Positions 43,082 through 50,936 of a DNA stretch of 64,000 bases are shown in pieces. Where the stretch lies: assembly GCA_029245245.1 (NCBI GenBank), contig JAQWPT010000032.1, positions 62,001 to 126,000 of the forward strand. The letters are read 5' to 3'. The translations under genes were made by a program, and so were the position numbers. A model generated the notes under the pieces. That model saw nothing but the letters and a program-made list of their open reading frames with translations. It was not told the origin of the DNA and did not search any database. Each line of letters starts with the position of its first letter. The first letter of the stretch is position 1. Source of the DNA: Phycisphaerales bacterium. GTDB taxonomy: Bacteria > Planctomycetota > Phycisphaerae > Phycisphaerales > SM1A02.

Positions 43082-43487
43082 ACGTCACCTGCTGAAATCC
43101 GGCGTCACGTGCCGACTGCACCGCAGCCAACGCGAACTCCACCGGGATGCCCGGGGATACCCGGACGAATACGCCGATCTCCTTGGGCAGATCCTCAAGC
43201 ACCCGTGTCAGGGACGGCAGGTCATGAAGCATGCGATCACCGATGATGTACGTGGATCTCCCCTTGAGTTGAACCACCTCGATGACCTGTGGCTGGTAGT
43301 CGACTTCCGCTCCGGACGTCTCCGAATCACGTGTCTGGATCGAGGACGTCAACTGGTCTTCGGGACGAGCCATCACCGTGCTGACGATGAAGTACACCAG
43401 CAGCAGGAAGGTTACGTCGATCATGCTGGCGAGATTCAGAGCCAGGCGATCCACGCGTGCACGTGATTTTCGCGCCTGGAATCTCAC
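43065..43487 (-). CDS. ExbD/TolR family protein (second copy)
   Basis: A 140-residue biopolymer transport protein: short cytoplasmic N-terminus, one membrane helix at about 18-40 containing the functional Asp ('LASMIDVTFLLLVYF'), and a periplasmic domain ending 'ARDAGFQQVTYVP'. In ExbB-ExbD motors this Asp carries the proton path. It overlaps the first exbD by four bases. Two divergent ExbD copies in tandem suggest a heterodimer in the motor pore. Confidence 0.92.
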   Translation of the reverse strand: MRFQARKSRARVDRLALNLASMIDVTFLLLVYFIVSTVMARPEDQLTSSIQTRDSETSGAEVDYQPQVIEVVQLKGRSTYIIGDRMLHDLPSLTRVLEDLPKEIGVFVRVSPGIPVEFALAAVQSARDAGFQQVTYVPQE

Positions 43488-43933
43488 GGCGTCCTCCCAC
43501 GGCCTCCCATGGCCGGCACTTCCGTGCCCATCCGGGCCGCTCCCACTCCAACCTTGTGCAGCAGTCGAACCACCTCGTTCAACCGCGTGGTCGATGCCCG
43601 GGCATCGGCACGCACCAGGACACGGGCCTCCGTAGCCCCCTCGCCCACGAAGGTGTCTCGGAGGCGCTGCTCAAGTTCATCAAGTTGCAGCGGCGTCTCG
43701 GAAACCGACAGGATGATGGATCCGTCTTCCTGGATGTTGATCACCAGTCCGGCTTCCTCCGATTCATCCCGCTGTTCGCCGTCGAGCTTCGGCAGTTCCA
43801 AATCGGCCCGGACGTCACGAGCGAACTCCGAGGTCACCATGAAGAAGACGATGAGCAGGAAAACGACATCGATCATGGGAGTCAACTCCACCATGAGCGT
43901 GCGTGTTCGAGCTCGTCGACCGGAGAATCTCAA
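43484..43933 (-). CDS. ExbD/TolR family protein (first copy)
   Basis: A 149-residue protein. The membrane helix at about 15-37 carries the conserved Asp ('LTPMIDVVFLLIVFFMV'), followed by a periplasmic domain ('VVRLLHKVGVGAARMGTE'). It is closer to the ExbD consensus than the second copy. It is coupled by four-base overlaps to exbB upstream and exbD2 downstream. Confidence 0.93.
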   Translation of the reverse strand: MRFSGRRARTRTLMVELTPMIDVVFLLIVFFMVTSEFARDVRADLELPKLDGEQRDESEEAGLVINIQEDGSIILSVSETPLQLDELEQRLRDTFVGEGATEARVLVRADARASTTRLNEVVRLLHKVGVGAARMGTEVPAMGGRGRTP

Positions 43934-44637
43934 CGGGCCGACCCGCTGGAACCGGCCCCGCTGTCCTCAAGATGCAGCAGAAGCCGCTCGATCTCTCGCC
44001 CGGCCTCGGATGCAAGGGCATCGATCCGGTTTCGAAAGTATGTGAAGAGTGCCACGCAGGGAATCGCGAGAATCAGCCCCATCAAGGTGGTGACGAGTGC
44101 GAGACTGATGTTCGATGCCAGTTCCTCGTAGTTGGAACCTGCGCTGCGCGAGACCGAGTCGAATGCGCCGACCATGCCGATGACCGTGCCGAGCAGGCCC
44201 AGCAACGGAGCGATCGTGCCGATCACTCCAAGTCCGTCCGTCGCCCTGTACAACCGTGCGGTCTGGTCTTCACCAGCCTCCTCGATGGCGTTCTTGATCT
44301 CGAAGATGCCGAACGCGGATCGCTGGAACCGCAGCAGGCCGGCTCCCATGACACGGGTCAGGAAGGAATCATGGATCGGATCGAGGCAGTACTCCAGTGC
44401 CCCGTCGAAGTTGCCCGTGGAAAGCCGCTGCTCCAGTTCCAGGAGTTGCGCCTCGGGCAGGACCGAGCTTCGCCGGATCTGGACGAAGTGGTAGACCACC
44501 AGCCCGAACGCCACGATGCTCAGGGCGATGATGATGAACCCTACCGTTCCACCCGTAAGGATGGTGTCCCACCACGTCTTGGGGACATCCGGGATCGATG
44601 CGCCAAGGAACATCGAGGCTGGAATCGTGATACTCAT
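43930..44637 (-). CDS. ExbB/TolQ/MotA family proton channel protein
   Basis: A 235-residue protein with three membrane helices at about 25-50, 130-155 and 170-195. Helices 2-3 contain the family signature 'TIAPLLGLLGTVIGMVGAF' and 'ALVTTLMGLILAIPCVALF'. It forms the pentameric stator ring around the ExbD dimer and uses the proton gradient across the inner membrane. No TonB gene is in the operon, so force is presumably passed to the VWA or TPR partners. Four-base overlaps on both sides. Confidence 0.93.
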   Translation of the reverse strand: MSITIPASMFLGASIPDVPKTWWDTILTGGTVGFIIIALSIVAFGLVVYHFVQIRRSSVLPEAQLLELEQRLSTGNFDGALEYCLDPIHDSFLTRVMGAGLLRFQRSAFGIFEIKNAIEEAGEDQTARLYRATDGLGVIGTIAPLLGLLGTVIGMVGAFDSVSRSAGSNYEELASNISLALVTTLMGLILAIPCVALFTYFRNRIDALASEAGREIERLLLHLEDSGAGSSGSAR

Positions 44638-45770
44638 GGAGTCTCCTTCTCCGGAAGCGTTGCCATGCCTTCGACGCCACGTCGAAGTACGGGATGGGCA
44701 GGGTGCATGCGTCGAAGATCCGTCCGCATGCGGCGAGCCGCATCGACATCATCGTGCGCGTCGAACTGGTCGGCCATGATAGCCATGGCAACCCCCGACA
44801 GGTATGGCTGGGCCTGTCCCCAGCGGGCAGGCACATGCGACAACGAAAGGAGGCCTCGTCGTTGCTGGCCCATGCCCGGTTCCATCAACAACGAGCGACC
44901 GAGTTGGAAGCGGATCCAACTCTCCACCCATGGATCCGGATCCGTGGCCAGCATTGCTTCCAGGTCCGCTCGTGCCGACTTCCGCACGACATCATCCTGA
45001 TGCAGTGCATTGATCATCCGCCCCAGCAGGAGGGCCCCGGAGGATTCGAGAATCACCTCGTCCTCCAGATCGACGGGGTCGATCTTCTCTCCCATCGACT
45101 GCCGGATGCTGCGGCCATAGAGCGAACTCAGCAACGCCAGCGATTCGTCGTCCCCCGCGTCCCAGGATTCCGTCGCAGGAATCCGTGAGGCCAGTGCCGG
45201 CCCCCGGATCCAGGCCGGAGGAAGGTACGGAACAAGCCCGGCATCGACGTCCACAAGATGGATCAGCCCCGGGCTTTCTCCACCGATCGACGGGGGAAGC
45301 AGTTGCGCATAACTGTCGGTCTTGATGCCAAGTCGGCGGAGCCTGGATACTTCCAGCGCTGGCAGCAGCGCGGCATCGAGCTCTCCGCGCTTGAGTCGAC
45401 AACGAAGCAGTCCTTCCGCGACGACCAGTGCCGTTTCACTCGTTCGCCCGATGGTGCCGGGAAAGAGCACCTCGAAGATGGGTTCGGCCAGTTCGGTATC
45501 ACCCCGTTCAAGGCGGGTTCGAGCCCGCCAGAGCCGGGCCCCCTGTTCAAGGAACTGCTCCAGTCGCGGAAAGCGGTCGTCTTTCGACTGCACATCGGAG
45601 ATCCGATCCCAGGACAGGACCACCGGGGTGGCCCCCTCGACCTTGATCCGGACACCGTCTTCATCGAGACGCGAGATGCTGCCCTGCATCGGATCCCCGC
45701 CCCCCCGGGGCACGACGAGATCCGTGGCCAGTGTCCCAAGCGCGATGCACAGAATGGTGAACGACGTCAT
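44634..45770 (-). CDS. Secreted hypothetical protein of the ExbBD/VWA operon
   Basis: A 378-residue protein with a short signal peptide at about 1-18. An N-terminal beta motif ('DPMQGSISRLDEDGVRIKVEG...LSWDRI') resembles the small Sm-like or SH3-like repeats often found ahead of planctomycete TPR proteins. A helical, TPR-like body follows ('FQLGRSLLMEPGMGQQRRGLLSL'). It is translationally coupled between the VWA gene and exbB. No function assigned. Confidence 0.72.
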   Translation of the reverse strand: MTSFTILCIALGTLATDLVVPRGGGDPMQGSISRLDEDGVRIKVEGATPVVLSWDRISDVQSKDDRFPRLEQFLEQGARLWRARTRLERGDTELAEPIFEVLFPGTIGRTSETALVVAEGLLRCRLKRGELDAALLPALEVSRLRRLGIKTDSYAQLLPPSIGGESPGLIHLVDVDAGLVPYLPPAWIRGPALASRIPATESWDAGDDESLALLSSLYGRSIRQSMGEKIDPVDLEDEVILESSGALLLGRMINALHQDDVVRKSARADLEAMLATDPDPWVESWIRFQLGRSLLMEPGMGQQRRGLLSLSHVPARWGQAQPYLSGVAMAIMADQFDAHDDVDAARRMRTDLRRMHPAHPVLRRGVEGMATLPEKETP

Positions 45771-46747
45771 GGTCCCCCCGATTCAACGAAACGATAGACC
45801 CCACCGGATTCGAGGGCGATCTGCATGAGCAATTCCTGGCTGGTCGCCTCGCCGAATGCGATCGTATTCACCACGGTGCGAAGACCGCGATTGTTCAATG
45901 CGGCCACGTTCGCCGCCTTCATCCTCGTGATATCGCCGTCGGTCAGAAAGAAGATGACGTCAGGACGTTCATCAAGCCCGAACACCCGCTTGAATGCCGG
46001 AAGCGGATTTGTTCCGCCATTGGCGTGCAGGCCCTGCACCCAGTTGGAGATGCGACGGATGATCGGCGCCCGCGCCAGCATCCATCCCTCCTGGCCCGGC
46101 GGCTCCTCCGTGCCATCGCTGTAGAACACGATGAAGAACTTGGCAAAGTCCGGCAGGGCTCGGATTGATCGGCGGAGTTCCATCTTCGCCTTCTTCATGC
46201 GATCCCCTGTCATGGACCCGGACATGTCCACGATGTAGGCGAACCGGCGTCCGGCAGTGGTGATGCCGAAGAACGATCCCGCGGCTCCGGAGCCGCCCAG
46301 TCCGGTGACGTTGCTGCGCGAGCCGGCACCTCCGAGGGTCGGCGTCGAGCCAACGCCGGTGATCTCCAGCAGGGCCGAGCTGCTGTCGGCGGTCAACTCG
46401 CTCTGCTGCCGCTGGTCCAGCAGCTGGTCGAGACTGGCCAGTGCCTCCTCGGTCGGTTGCGTCAGATCGCTTTGCGGCAGGTCGGTCAACTCCTCGTCCG
46501 GGAGCAGGGTCGCGATCGAAACCTGGAACTCCTGGACACCCTGGGCCGCCCGGGCCCGATCAATCAGGTGAAGCCCGATCATCAGGCCGATGTGACAGAG
46601 GACCGAAATGAGGACCGCCCACAGCAGGAGATTCCGCAACCGGGAGCGGCGGATCAGCTGCTGGCGTTCCCGCAGTGCAAGCACCTGGGCGGCAAGTGAA
46701 CCGGGGGAGACTGGTTCAGCCCCTCTGGATGTCGGCCTCTCATGCAT
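45767..46747 (-). CDS. Membrane-anchored von Willebrand factor A domain protein
   Basis: A 326-residue protein: cytoplasmic basic N-terminus, one membrane helix at about 39-61, a low-complexity Gly/Ser linker, and a periplasmic VWA domain from about 165. The metal site is intact: 'DMSGS' at 174-178, with a later 'TDGD'. The layout of the helix and linker recalls TonB-like proteins, so it may be what the ExbBD motor pulls. It is the first gene of the operon; CAGGA lies upstream of the ATG. Confidence 0.88.
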   Translation of the reverse strand: MHERPTSRGAEPVSPGSLAAQVLALRERQQLIRRSRLRNLLLWAVLISVLCHIGLMIGLHLIDRARAAQGVQEFQVSIATLLPDEELTDLPQSDLTQPTEEALASLDQLLDQRQQSELTADSSSALLEITGVGSTPTLGGAGSRSNVTGLGGSGAAGSFFGITTAGRRFAYIVDMSGSMTGDRMKKAKMELRRSIRALPDFAKFFIVFYSDGTEEPPGQEGWMLARAPIIRRISNWVQGLHANGGTNPLPAFKRVFGLDERPDVIFFLTDGDITRMKAANVAALNNRGLRTVVNTIAFGEATSQELLMQIALESGGVYRFVESGGP

Positions 46748-46887
46748 CTATATGGTCCTGCTCGAAGCATATACCGGATCCTGGCCACGGTTCACTACGG
46801 AGCCAAACCTGGCGGACATTCCTTGGTCCCTGCTTGACCCTGCCCGCCTCAGCGGGTCCAATGCCCTGCAAGGAAACCTGTCCAGGC

Positions 46888-47655
46888 ATGTCGAAACAGC
46901 CCTTCTACCAACGAGTACTCCTGAAGATCAGCGGGGAGAGCTTCTCCAGCCCCGGTGGGTTCGGCATCGATGCCGATGAACTCAAGACCATCGCGGGCGA
47001 AATCGTCTCCGCCGCGGCTTCCGGCACCCGGATCGCCGTGGTCGTGGGAGGAGGCAACATGATCCGGGGCGCGGACCTTTCCCGCCGTATCGAGATCGAC
47101 CAGGCCACCGCCGACTACATGGGGATGCTTGGAACAATCATGAACGGCATGGCGCTCAAGGAGGCCATCGAGGGACTGGGGCACGAGGCCAGGGTCATGT
47201 CCGCCATTGATGTCCCGGCGATCGCCGAGCCGTTCATCCGAAAGCGGGCCATGCGGCATTTCGAGAAGGGACGAGTCGTCATTCTCGTCGCCGGAACAGG
47301 CAACCCATTCTTCACCACCGATACCTGCGCGTCCCTTCGAGCCACCGAGTTGAACGTGGACATCCTGCTGAAGGCGACCAAGGTCGACGGCATCTACGAC
47401 TCCGATCCGATGAAGAACCCCGACGCGAAACGCTACGACGTACTGAGCTACCAGGAAGCCCTTGAACGCCAACTGGGCGTCATGGACCTCACCGCGCTCT
47501 CGATGTGCATGGAGCGGAACCTGCCCGTCGTGGTCTTCGACTTCAAGGCCGATGGCAACATCCGCAGGGTGATCGAAGGCGAAGCAATCGGCACGCTCCT
47601 GACCACATCAGAAAATGCAACGAAGCCGAGATCGACCTCGGCCAGCCGATCCTGA
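46888..47655 (+). CDS. pyrH: UMP kinase
   Basis: A 255-residue hexameric UMP kinase of the amino-acid-kinase fold, making UDP from UMP and ATP. Motifs: 'LLKISGESF' (phosphate binding), 'VVVGGGNMIRG', 'ADYMGMLGTIMN' and 'AGTGNPFFTTDT'. The frame is open upstream, but ATG 46888 is where the family begins. The C-terminal 17 residues (Thr/Ser/Arg-rich) exceed the usual length. It is followed by frr, the common bacterial pyrH-frr order. The 140-base gap upstream is the divergent promoter region with the VWA operon. Confidence 0.95.
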   Translation: MSKQPFYQRVLLKISGESFSSPGGFGIDADELKTIAGEIVSAAASGTRIAVVVGGGNMIRGADLSRRIEIDQATADYMGMLGTIMNGMALKEAIEGLGHEARVMSAIDVPAIAEPFIRKRAMRHFEKGRVVILVAGTGNPFFTTDTCASLRATELNVDILLKATKVDGIYDSDPMKNPDAKRYDVLSYQEALERQLGVMDLTALSMCMERNLPVVVFDFKADGNIRRVIEGEAIGTLLTTSENATKPRSTSASRS

Positions 47656-47732
47656 AGTACACGAATGCCCACAGATATCCAGAATACCTGTCGCCCCTGG
47701 CGCCATGAACACGCTGACCCGAGGAACCGATC

Positions 47733-48299
47733 ATGAGTAATGACACCTTCCGCGAATGTCGATCAAAGATGGACAAGACCATCGAGCACTTCGAGTTGGA
47801 ACTGCGTGGCATTCGTACCGGTCGAGCCAGTACGGCACTCGTCGAGTTTCTCAAGGTCGAATGCTATGGATCGCTCTGCGACCTGCGTGATGTCGCGGGC
47901 GTCAGCGTACCCGAGCCCACCCAGATTCTCGTCAAGCCCTTCGATCCCACGACCAAGAACCCCATCGCGAAAGCGATCGAATCGGCCGAACTCGGTCTGA
48001 ACCCACAGGTCGAAGGCGACGCCATCCGGATCCACCTGCCACCTCCATCCGCCGAGCGTCGCAAGCAACTGTGCGCCCAGGTCAAGAAACTGGCCGAGGA
48101 TTCGAAGATCGCGATACGCAACGAGCGACGTGATGGTGTCAAGCAGGTGGAGTCGCTGGTCAAGGACAAGAGCAACTCGTTCTCGGAGGATCTCGGCAAG
48201 ATCTCGCGATCGAACATCGACGATCTGACCCGGGACATGACCAAGCGGATCGAAGACATCAGCATCCAGAAGACGCAGGAGATCGAGCACGCTTCCTGA
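47733..48299 (+). CDS. frr: Ribosome recycling factor
   Basis: A 188-residue protein that with EF-G splits post-termination ribosomes. The N-terminal helix contains 'ELRGIRTGRAST', and 'PEPTQILVKPFDPT', 'IRIHLPPPSAERRKQL' and 'RNERRDGVKQVE' are RRF signatures. GAGGAA precedes the ATG. It is the last gene of the pyrH unit; rpoN converges 18 bases away with no terminator visible. Confidence 0.97.
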   Translation: MSNDTFRECRSKMDKTIEHFELELRGIRTGRASTALVEFLKVECYGSLCDLRDVAGVSVPEPTQILVKPFDPTTKNPIAKAIESAELGLNPQVEGDAIRIHLPPPSAERRKQLCAQVKKLAEDSKIAIRNERRDGVKQVESLVKDKSNSFSEDLGKISRSNIDDLTRDMTKRIEDISIQKTQEIEHAS

Positions 48300-48317
48300 G
48301 GAAGGGGCTCGATCCGT

Positions 48318-49826
48318 TCAGAACTGCTTCCGAAGCCGGGCCGGGGGAATCCCCATCTGCTGCCGGTACTTGACGACCGTACGGCGGGCGATGTCGATCC
48401 CGCGTTCCTTCAACGCCACGGCGAGCAGTTCGTCGCTCAGTGGATGGGCGCGATCCTCCCCTTCCACGATCTCACGCAGAATCTCCTTGACGGCTTCCCA
48501 ACTGACGTTGCGCCCGGATTCCGTCTCGGTTCCGCCCGAGAAGAACCGCCGAAGGCGGATCATCCCGCGTGGAGTCTGCATCCACTTGTCGGCCACGGCC
48601 CGACTCACCGTCGCCACGTGCACACCGAGTTGATCGGCCACATCGACCATGGGCATGGGCTTGAGATGCTGGGGACCGAGATCGAAGAACTCCCGCTGCC
48701 GGGACAGCACGACATTCACGACCCGCAGGAGCGAGTTTGATCGCTGGTTGATGGACTCGATCAACCACTGCGCATTGCTGACGTTTCGACTGATGAAGCC
48801 TCGGGTTTCCTTGTCGAGCCCATTGTCCTTGGCCATCTCCCGATAGCGTGGAGAAACGCGAAGCGGCGGGAGCATCCCGTCGCACAGCGCCGCGATGTAC
48901 GCGTCGGCCTCCTGGTCGAACTCGACGATGACATCGGGGATGATCGGAGGAACGTCGACCTGAACCAGTTCCAGTCCCGGTGACAGGTTCAATCGGTGCA
49001 TCAGGTTCATGGCAGAACGGACCTGGTCGAGTGTCAGTCCGGTCTCGGATGCGATCCGTGGCAGACGATTCTGAACGAGGTCTTCCATGTGCTCCTCGAT
49101 GAGCCGCCCGACCACTTCCCAGTCTTCGCTGTCGTCGCTCTGCTGCTGGCACGCCTCGACCTGCAGAAGCAGGCATTCCTTGGTACTGCGGGCTCCGAGG
49201 CCCGCGGGTTCCAACCACCGCTGCAGGATCGGCAGAGTGTCCTCCAACTGCTGCAGCGTCATGCCCTGCTCGACCGCTTCCGAGTTCTGCTCGAGGATCG
49301 TCTCGAGATCCGTGCCGAGCAGTCCCTCGTCGGTGATGTTCTGGATCAACAGCGTCCCAGCCGCTTCGGCATGCTCGTCGACCTCCGCGAAGGTCCACTG
49401 GTGCTGCAACTGGTCGGCCAGCGGAGTGCCTCGCCCCTCAAGGTTCGCCATGGCATCCATCTTCCAGTCCCGCTCCCCGGACTGGCGGGAGGGCGAGAAA
49501 CTCGAGGATGAATACTCATTGTCCATGGCTTCCGAGTAGTTCGTCTCCAGCGATTCCAGTCGCTGAAAATCGTCGGCGCCGTCCGTCTCCTCTCCGACGA
49601 CCATCTCCTGGGAATCGATGGTGTCTTCGGTCCCCTCCTCGGGAACCTCTCCGCTGCCGTCTCCTTCGGCGATGTCCAGGGCGATGTTCGATTCCAGTTC
49701 CTGATCCACTCGTTCCTGCAACGCCAGCAGCGGCATCTGCAGGATCTCCATGGACTGGATCATCCGCGGGCTCAGCTTCATCTGCTGGCCCAACTTCATG
49801 TGCTGGTTGGTTTCGAACTGCATCAT
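48318..49826 (-). CDS. rpoN: RNA polymerase sigma-54 factor
   Basis: A 502-residue protein. Gln/Met-rich region I is at the N-terminus ('MKLGQQMKLSPRMIQSMEIL'), an acidic region II lies at about 55-120, and then come the core-binding and helix-turn-helix regions. The RpoN box 'ARRTVVKYRQQ' lies about 15 residues from the C-terminus and reads the -24 element. TAGAAT (49872-49877) lies 45 bases upstream of the start. No enhancer-binding activator is in the window. Confidence 0.95.
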   Translation of the reverse strand: MMQFETNQHMKLGQQMKLSPRMIQSMEILQMPLLALQERVDQELESNIALDIAEGDGSGEVPEEGTEDTIDSQEMVVGEETDGADDFQRLESLETNYSEAMDNEYSSSSFSPSRQSGERDWKMDAMANLEGRGTPLADQLQHQWTFAEVDEHAEAAGTLLIQNITDEGLLGTDLETILEQNSEAVEQGMTLQQLEDTLPILQRWLEPAGLGARSTKECLLLQVEACQQQSDDSEDWEVVGRLIEEHMEDLVQNRLPRIASETGLTLDQVRSAMNLMHRLNLSPGLELVQVDVPPIIPDVIVEFDQEADAYIAALCDGMLPPLRVSPRYREMAKDNGLDKETRGFISRNVSNAQWLIESINQRSNSLLRVVNVVLSRQREFFDLGPQHLKPMPMVDVADQLGVHVATVSRAVADKWMQTPRGMIRLRRFFSGGTETESGRNVSWEAVKEILREIVEGEDRAHPLSDELLAVALKERGIDIARRTVVKYRQQMGIPPARLRKQF

Positions 49827-49871
49827 GGGTGATCCCGGGAGTTCAGCGACCGGCCTTCGGCGACTCGTTCG

Positions 49872-49877
49872 ATTCTA
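49872..49877 (-). promoter_or_regulatory. -10-like TAGAAT for rpoN
   Basis: TAGAAT on the minus strand lies 45 bases before the rpoN ATG, in the 89-base gap after recR, so rpoN may be expressed apart from dnaX-ybaB-recR. Confidence 0.4.
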
Positions 49878-49915
49878 CGTCGTCACGCGTGCCATGAGCG
49901 GGAGATTCAAGGCAA

Positions 49916-50566
49916 TCAACCGAAGGTTTCATCCTCGAGCAGTTGGCGGCCCTCCAGCGCATCGGCAAGCACCGCGGCACTGGCGTACTCCAACTGGGTT
50001 CCGCTGGGAAGCCCGCGAGCCAACCGGGAAATCCTGATGCCTCGCTTGGTCAATTCCTCGGCGAGATACAGGGACGTGCTGTCTCCTTCGAGGGTGGGAT
50101 TCAAACCCAGGATGACTTCCTTGACCGTGGTACCGCGGCAGTTTCGACTGGAATCCTCAATACGATCGAACAGGACACCGATGGTCAGATCGGCCGGATC
50201 GACTCCCGCCAGTGGATCGATGCGGCCCGTCAGCACGTGGTAGACACCGCGATAGATTCCCGTCGCCTCGATGCTCATGAGATCGCGTGGCTGCTCGACG
50301 ACGAGTACCGTTGATGCATCACGCTTGGCATCTGCGCAGATCACGCAGGGGTCGGACTCGGTCAACTGGAAGCAGACGGAGCAGCAGGCAACCCGCTCCT
50401 TGGTGTCCTCGATGGCCCGGCTGAACTGCCGGGCTTCATCCTTGGATCCCTTCAGAACATGGAGCGCCAGGCGAGTCGCCGTCCGGCGACCAATGCCGGG
50501 CAGGCGTTCGAACGCTTCGATGAGCCGTTCCACCGGATCGGGATAGCCACTTCGTCCTGATGCCAT
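49916..50566 (-). CDS. recR: Recombination mediator RecR
   Basis: A 216-residue protein of the RecFOR pathway. An N-terminal helix-hairpin-helix ('FERLPGIGRRTATRLALHVL') is followed by a four-Cys zinc finger ('CCSVCFQLTESDPCVIC') and the Toprim domain ('VLVVEQPRDLMSIE'). ATG 50566 follows a GGAG and is where homology begins. It follows ybaB at 19 bases; the order dnaX-ybaB-recR is widely conserved. Confidence 0.96.
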   Translation of the reverse strand: MASGRSGYPDPVERLIEAFERLPGIGRRTATRLALHVLKGSKDEARQFSRAIEDTKERVACCSVCFQLTESDPCVICADAKRDASTVLVVEQPRDLMSIEATGIYRGVYHVLTGRIDPLAGVDPADLTIGVLFDRIEDSSRNCRGTTVKEVILGLNPTLEGDSTSLYLAEELTKRGIRISRLARGLPSGTQLEYASAAVLADALEGRQLLEDETFG

Positions 50567-50585
50567 CGACACTTCGTCTCCTCCC

Positions 50586-50936
50586 CTAGAAATCCAATCC
50601 GCCCGGCGGCAGTGGCAACCCCATCTCCGAAGCAACCGATGCGAGTTTCTCCTGCACACCCTCGCGGGCCCGCTCGAGGCCGTCATTGATCGCGCTGCGT
50701 ATCAGTTCCTGCAACTGGCCCGGTTCGAGCGAACCGGCCGCCGTGTCGTCAATCTCGATCGATTCAACTTCCATCCTGCCATTGACGACGACCCGGACGG
50801 TGCCGGAGCCGGATTCTGCTTGAATGGTCATGTCACCCAGATGCGCCTTGACCTCGGCCATGCGCGCCTGCATCTTCGGCAGGTCCTTCATCATTCCGGC
50901 CAGGGAGGCCATTCCTTTCAATCCATCGAACATCAA
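50586..50936 (-). CDS. ybaB: YbaB/EbfC family nucleoid-associated protein
   Basis: A 116-residue DNA-binding protein. It has the family pattern of an N-terminal Met-rich helix ('ASLAGMMKDLPKMQARMAEVK'), a central sheet ('GSGTVRVVVNGRMEVESIEID') and a C-terminal helix. It overlaps dnaX by four bases. Confidence 0.93.
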   Translation of the reverse strand: MMFDGLKGMASLAGMMKDLPKMQARMAEVKAHLGDMTIQAESGSGTVRVVVNGRMEVESIEIDDTAAGSLEPGQLQELIRSAINDGLERAREGVQEKLASVASEMGLPLPPGGLDF

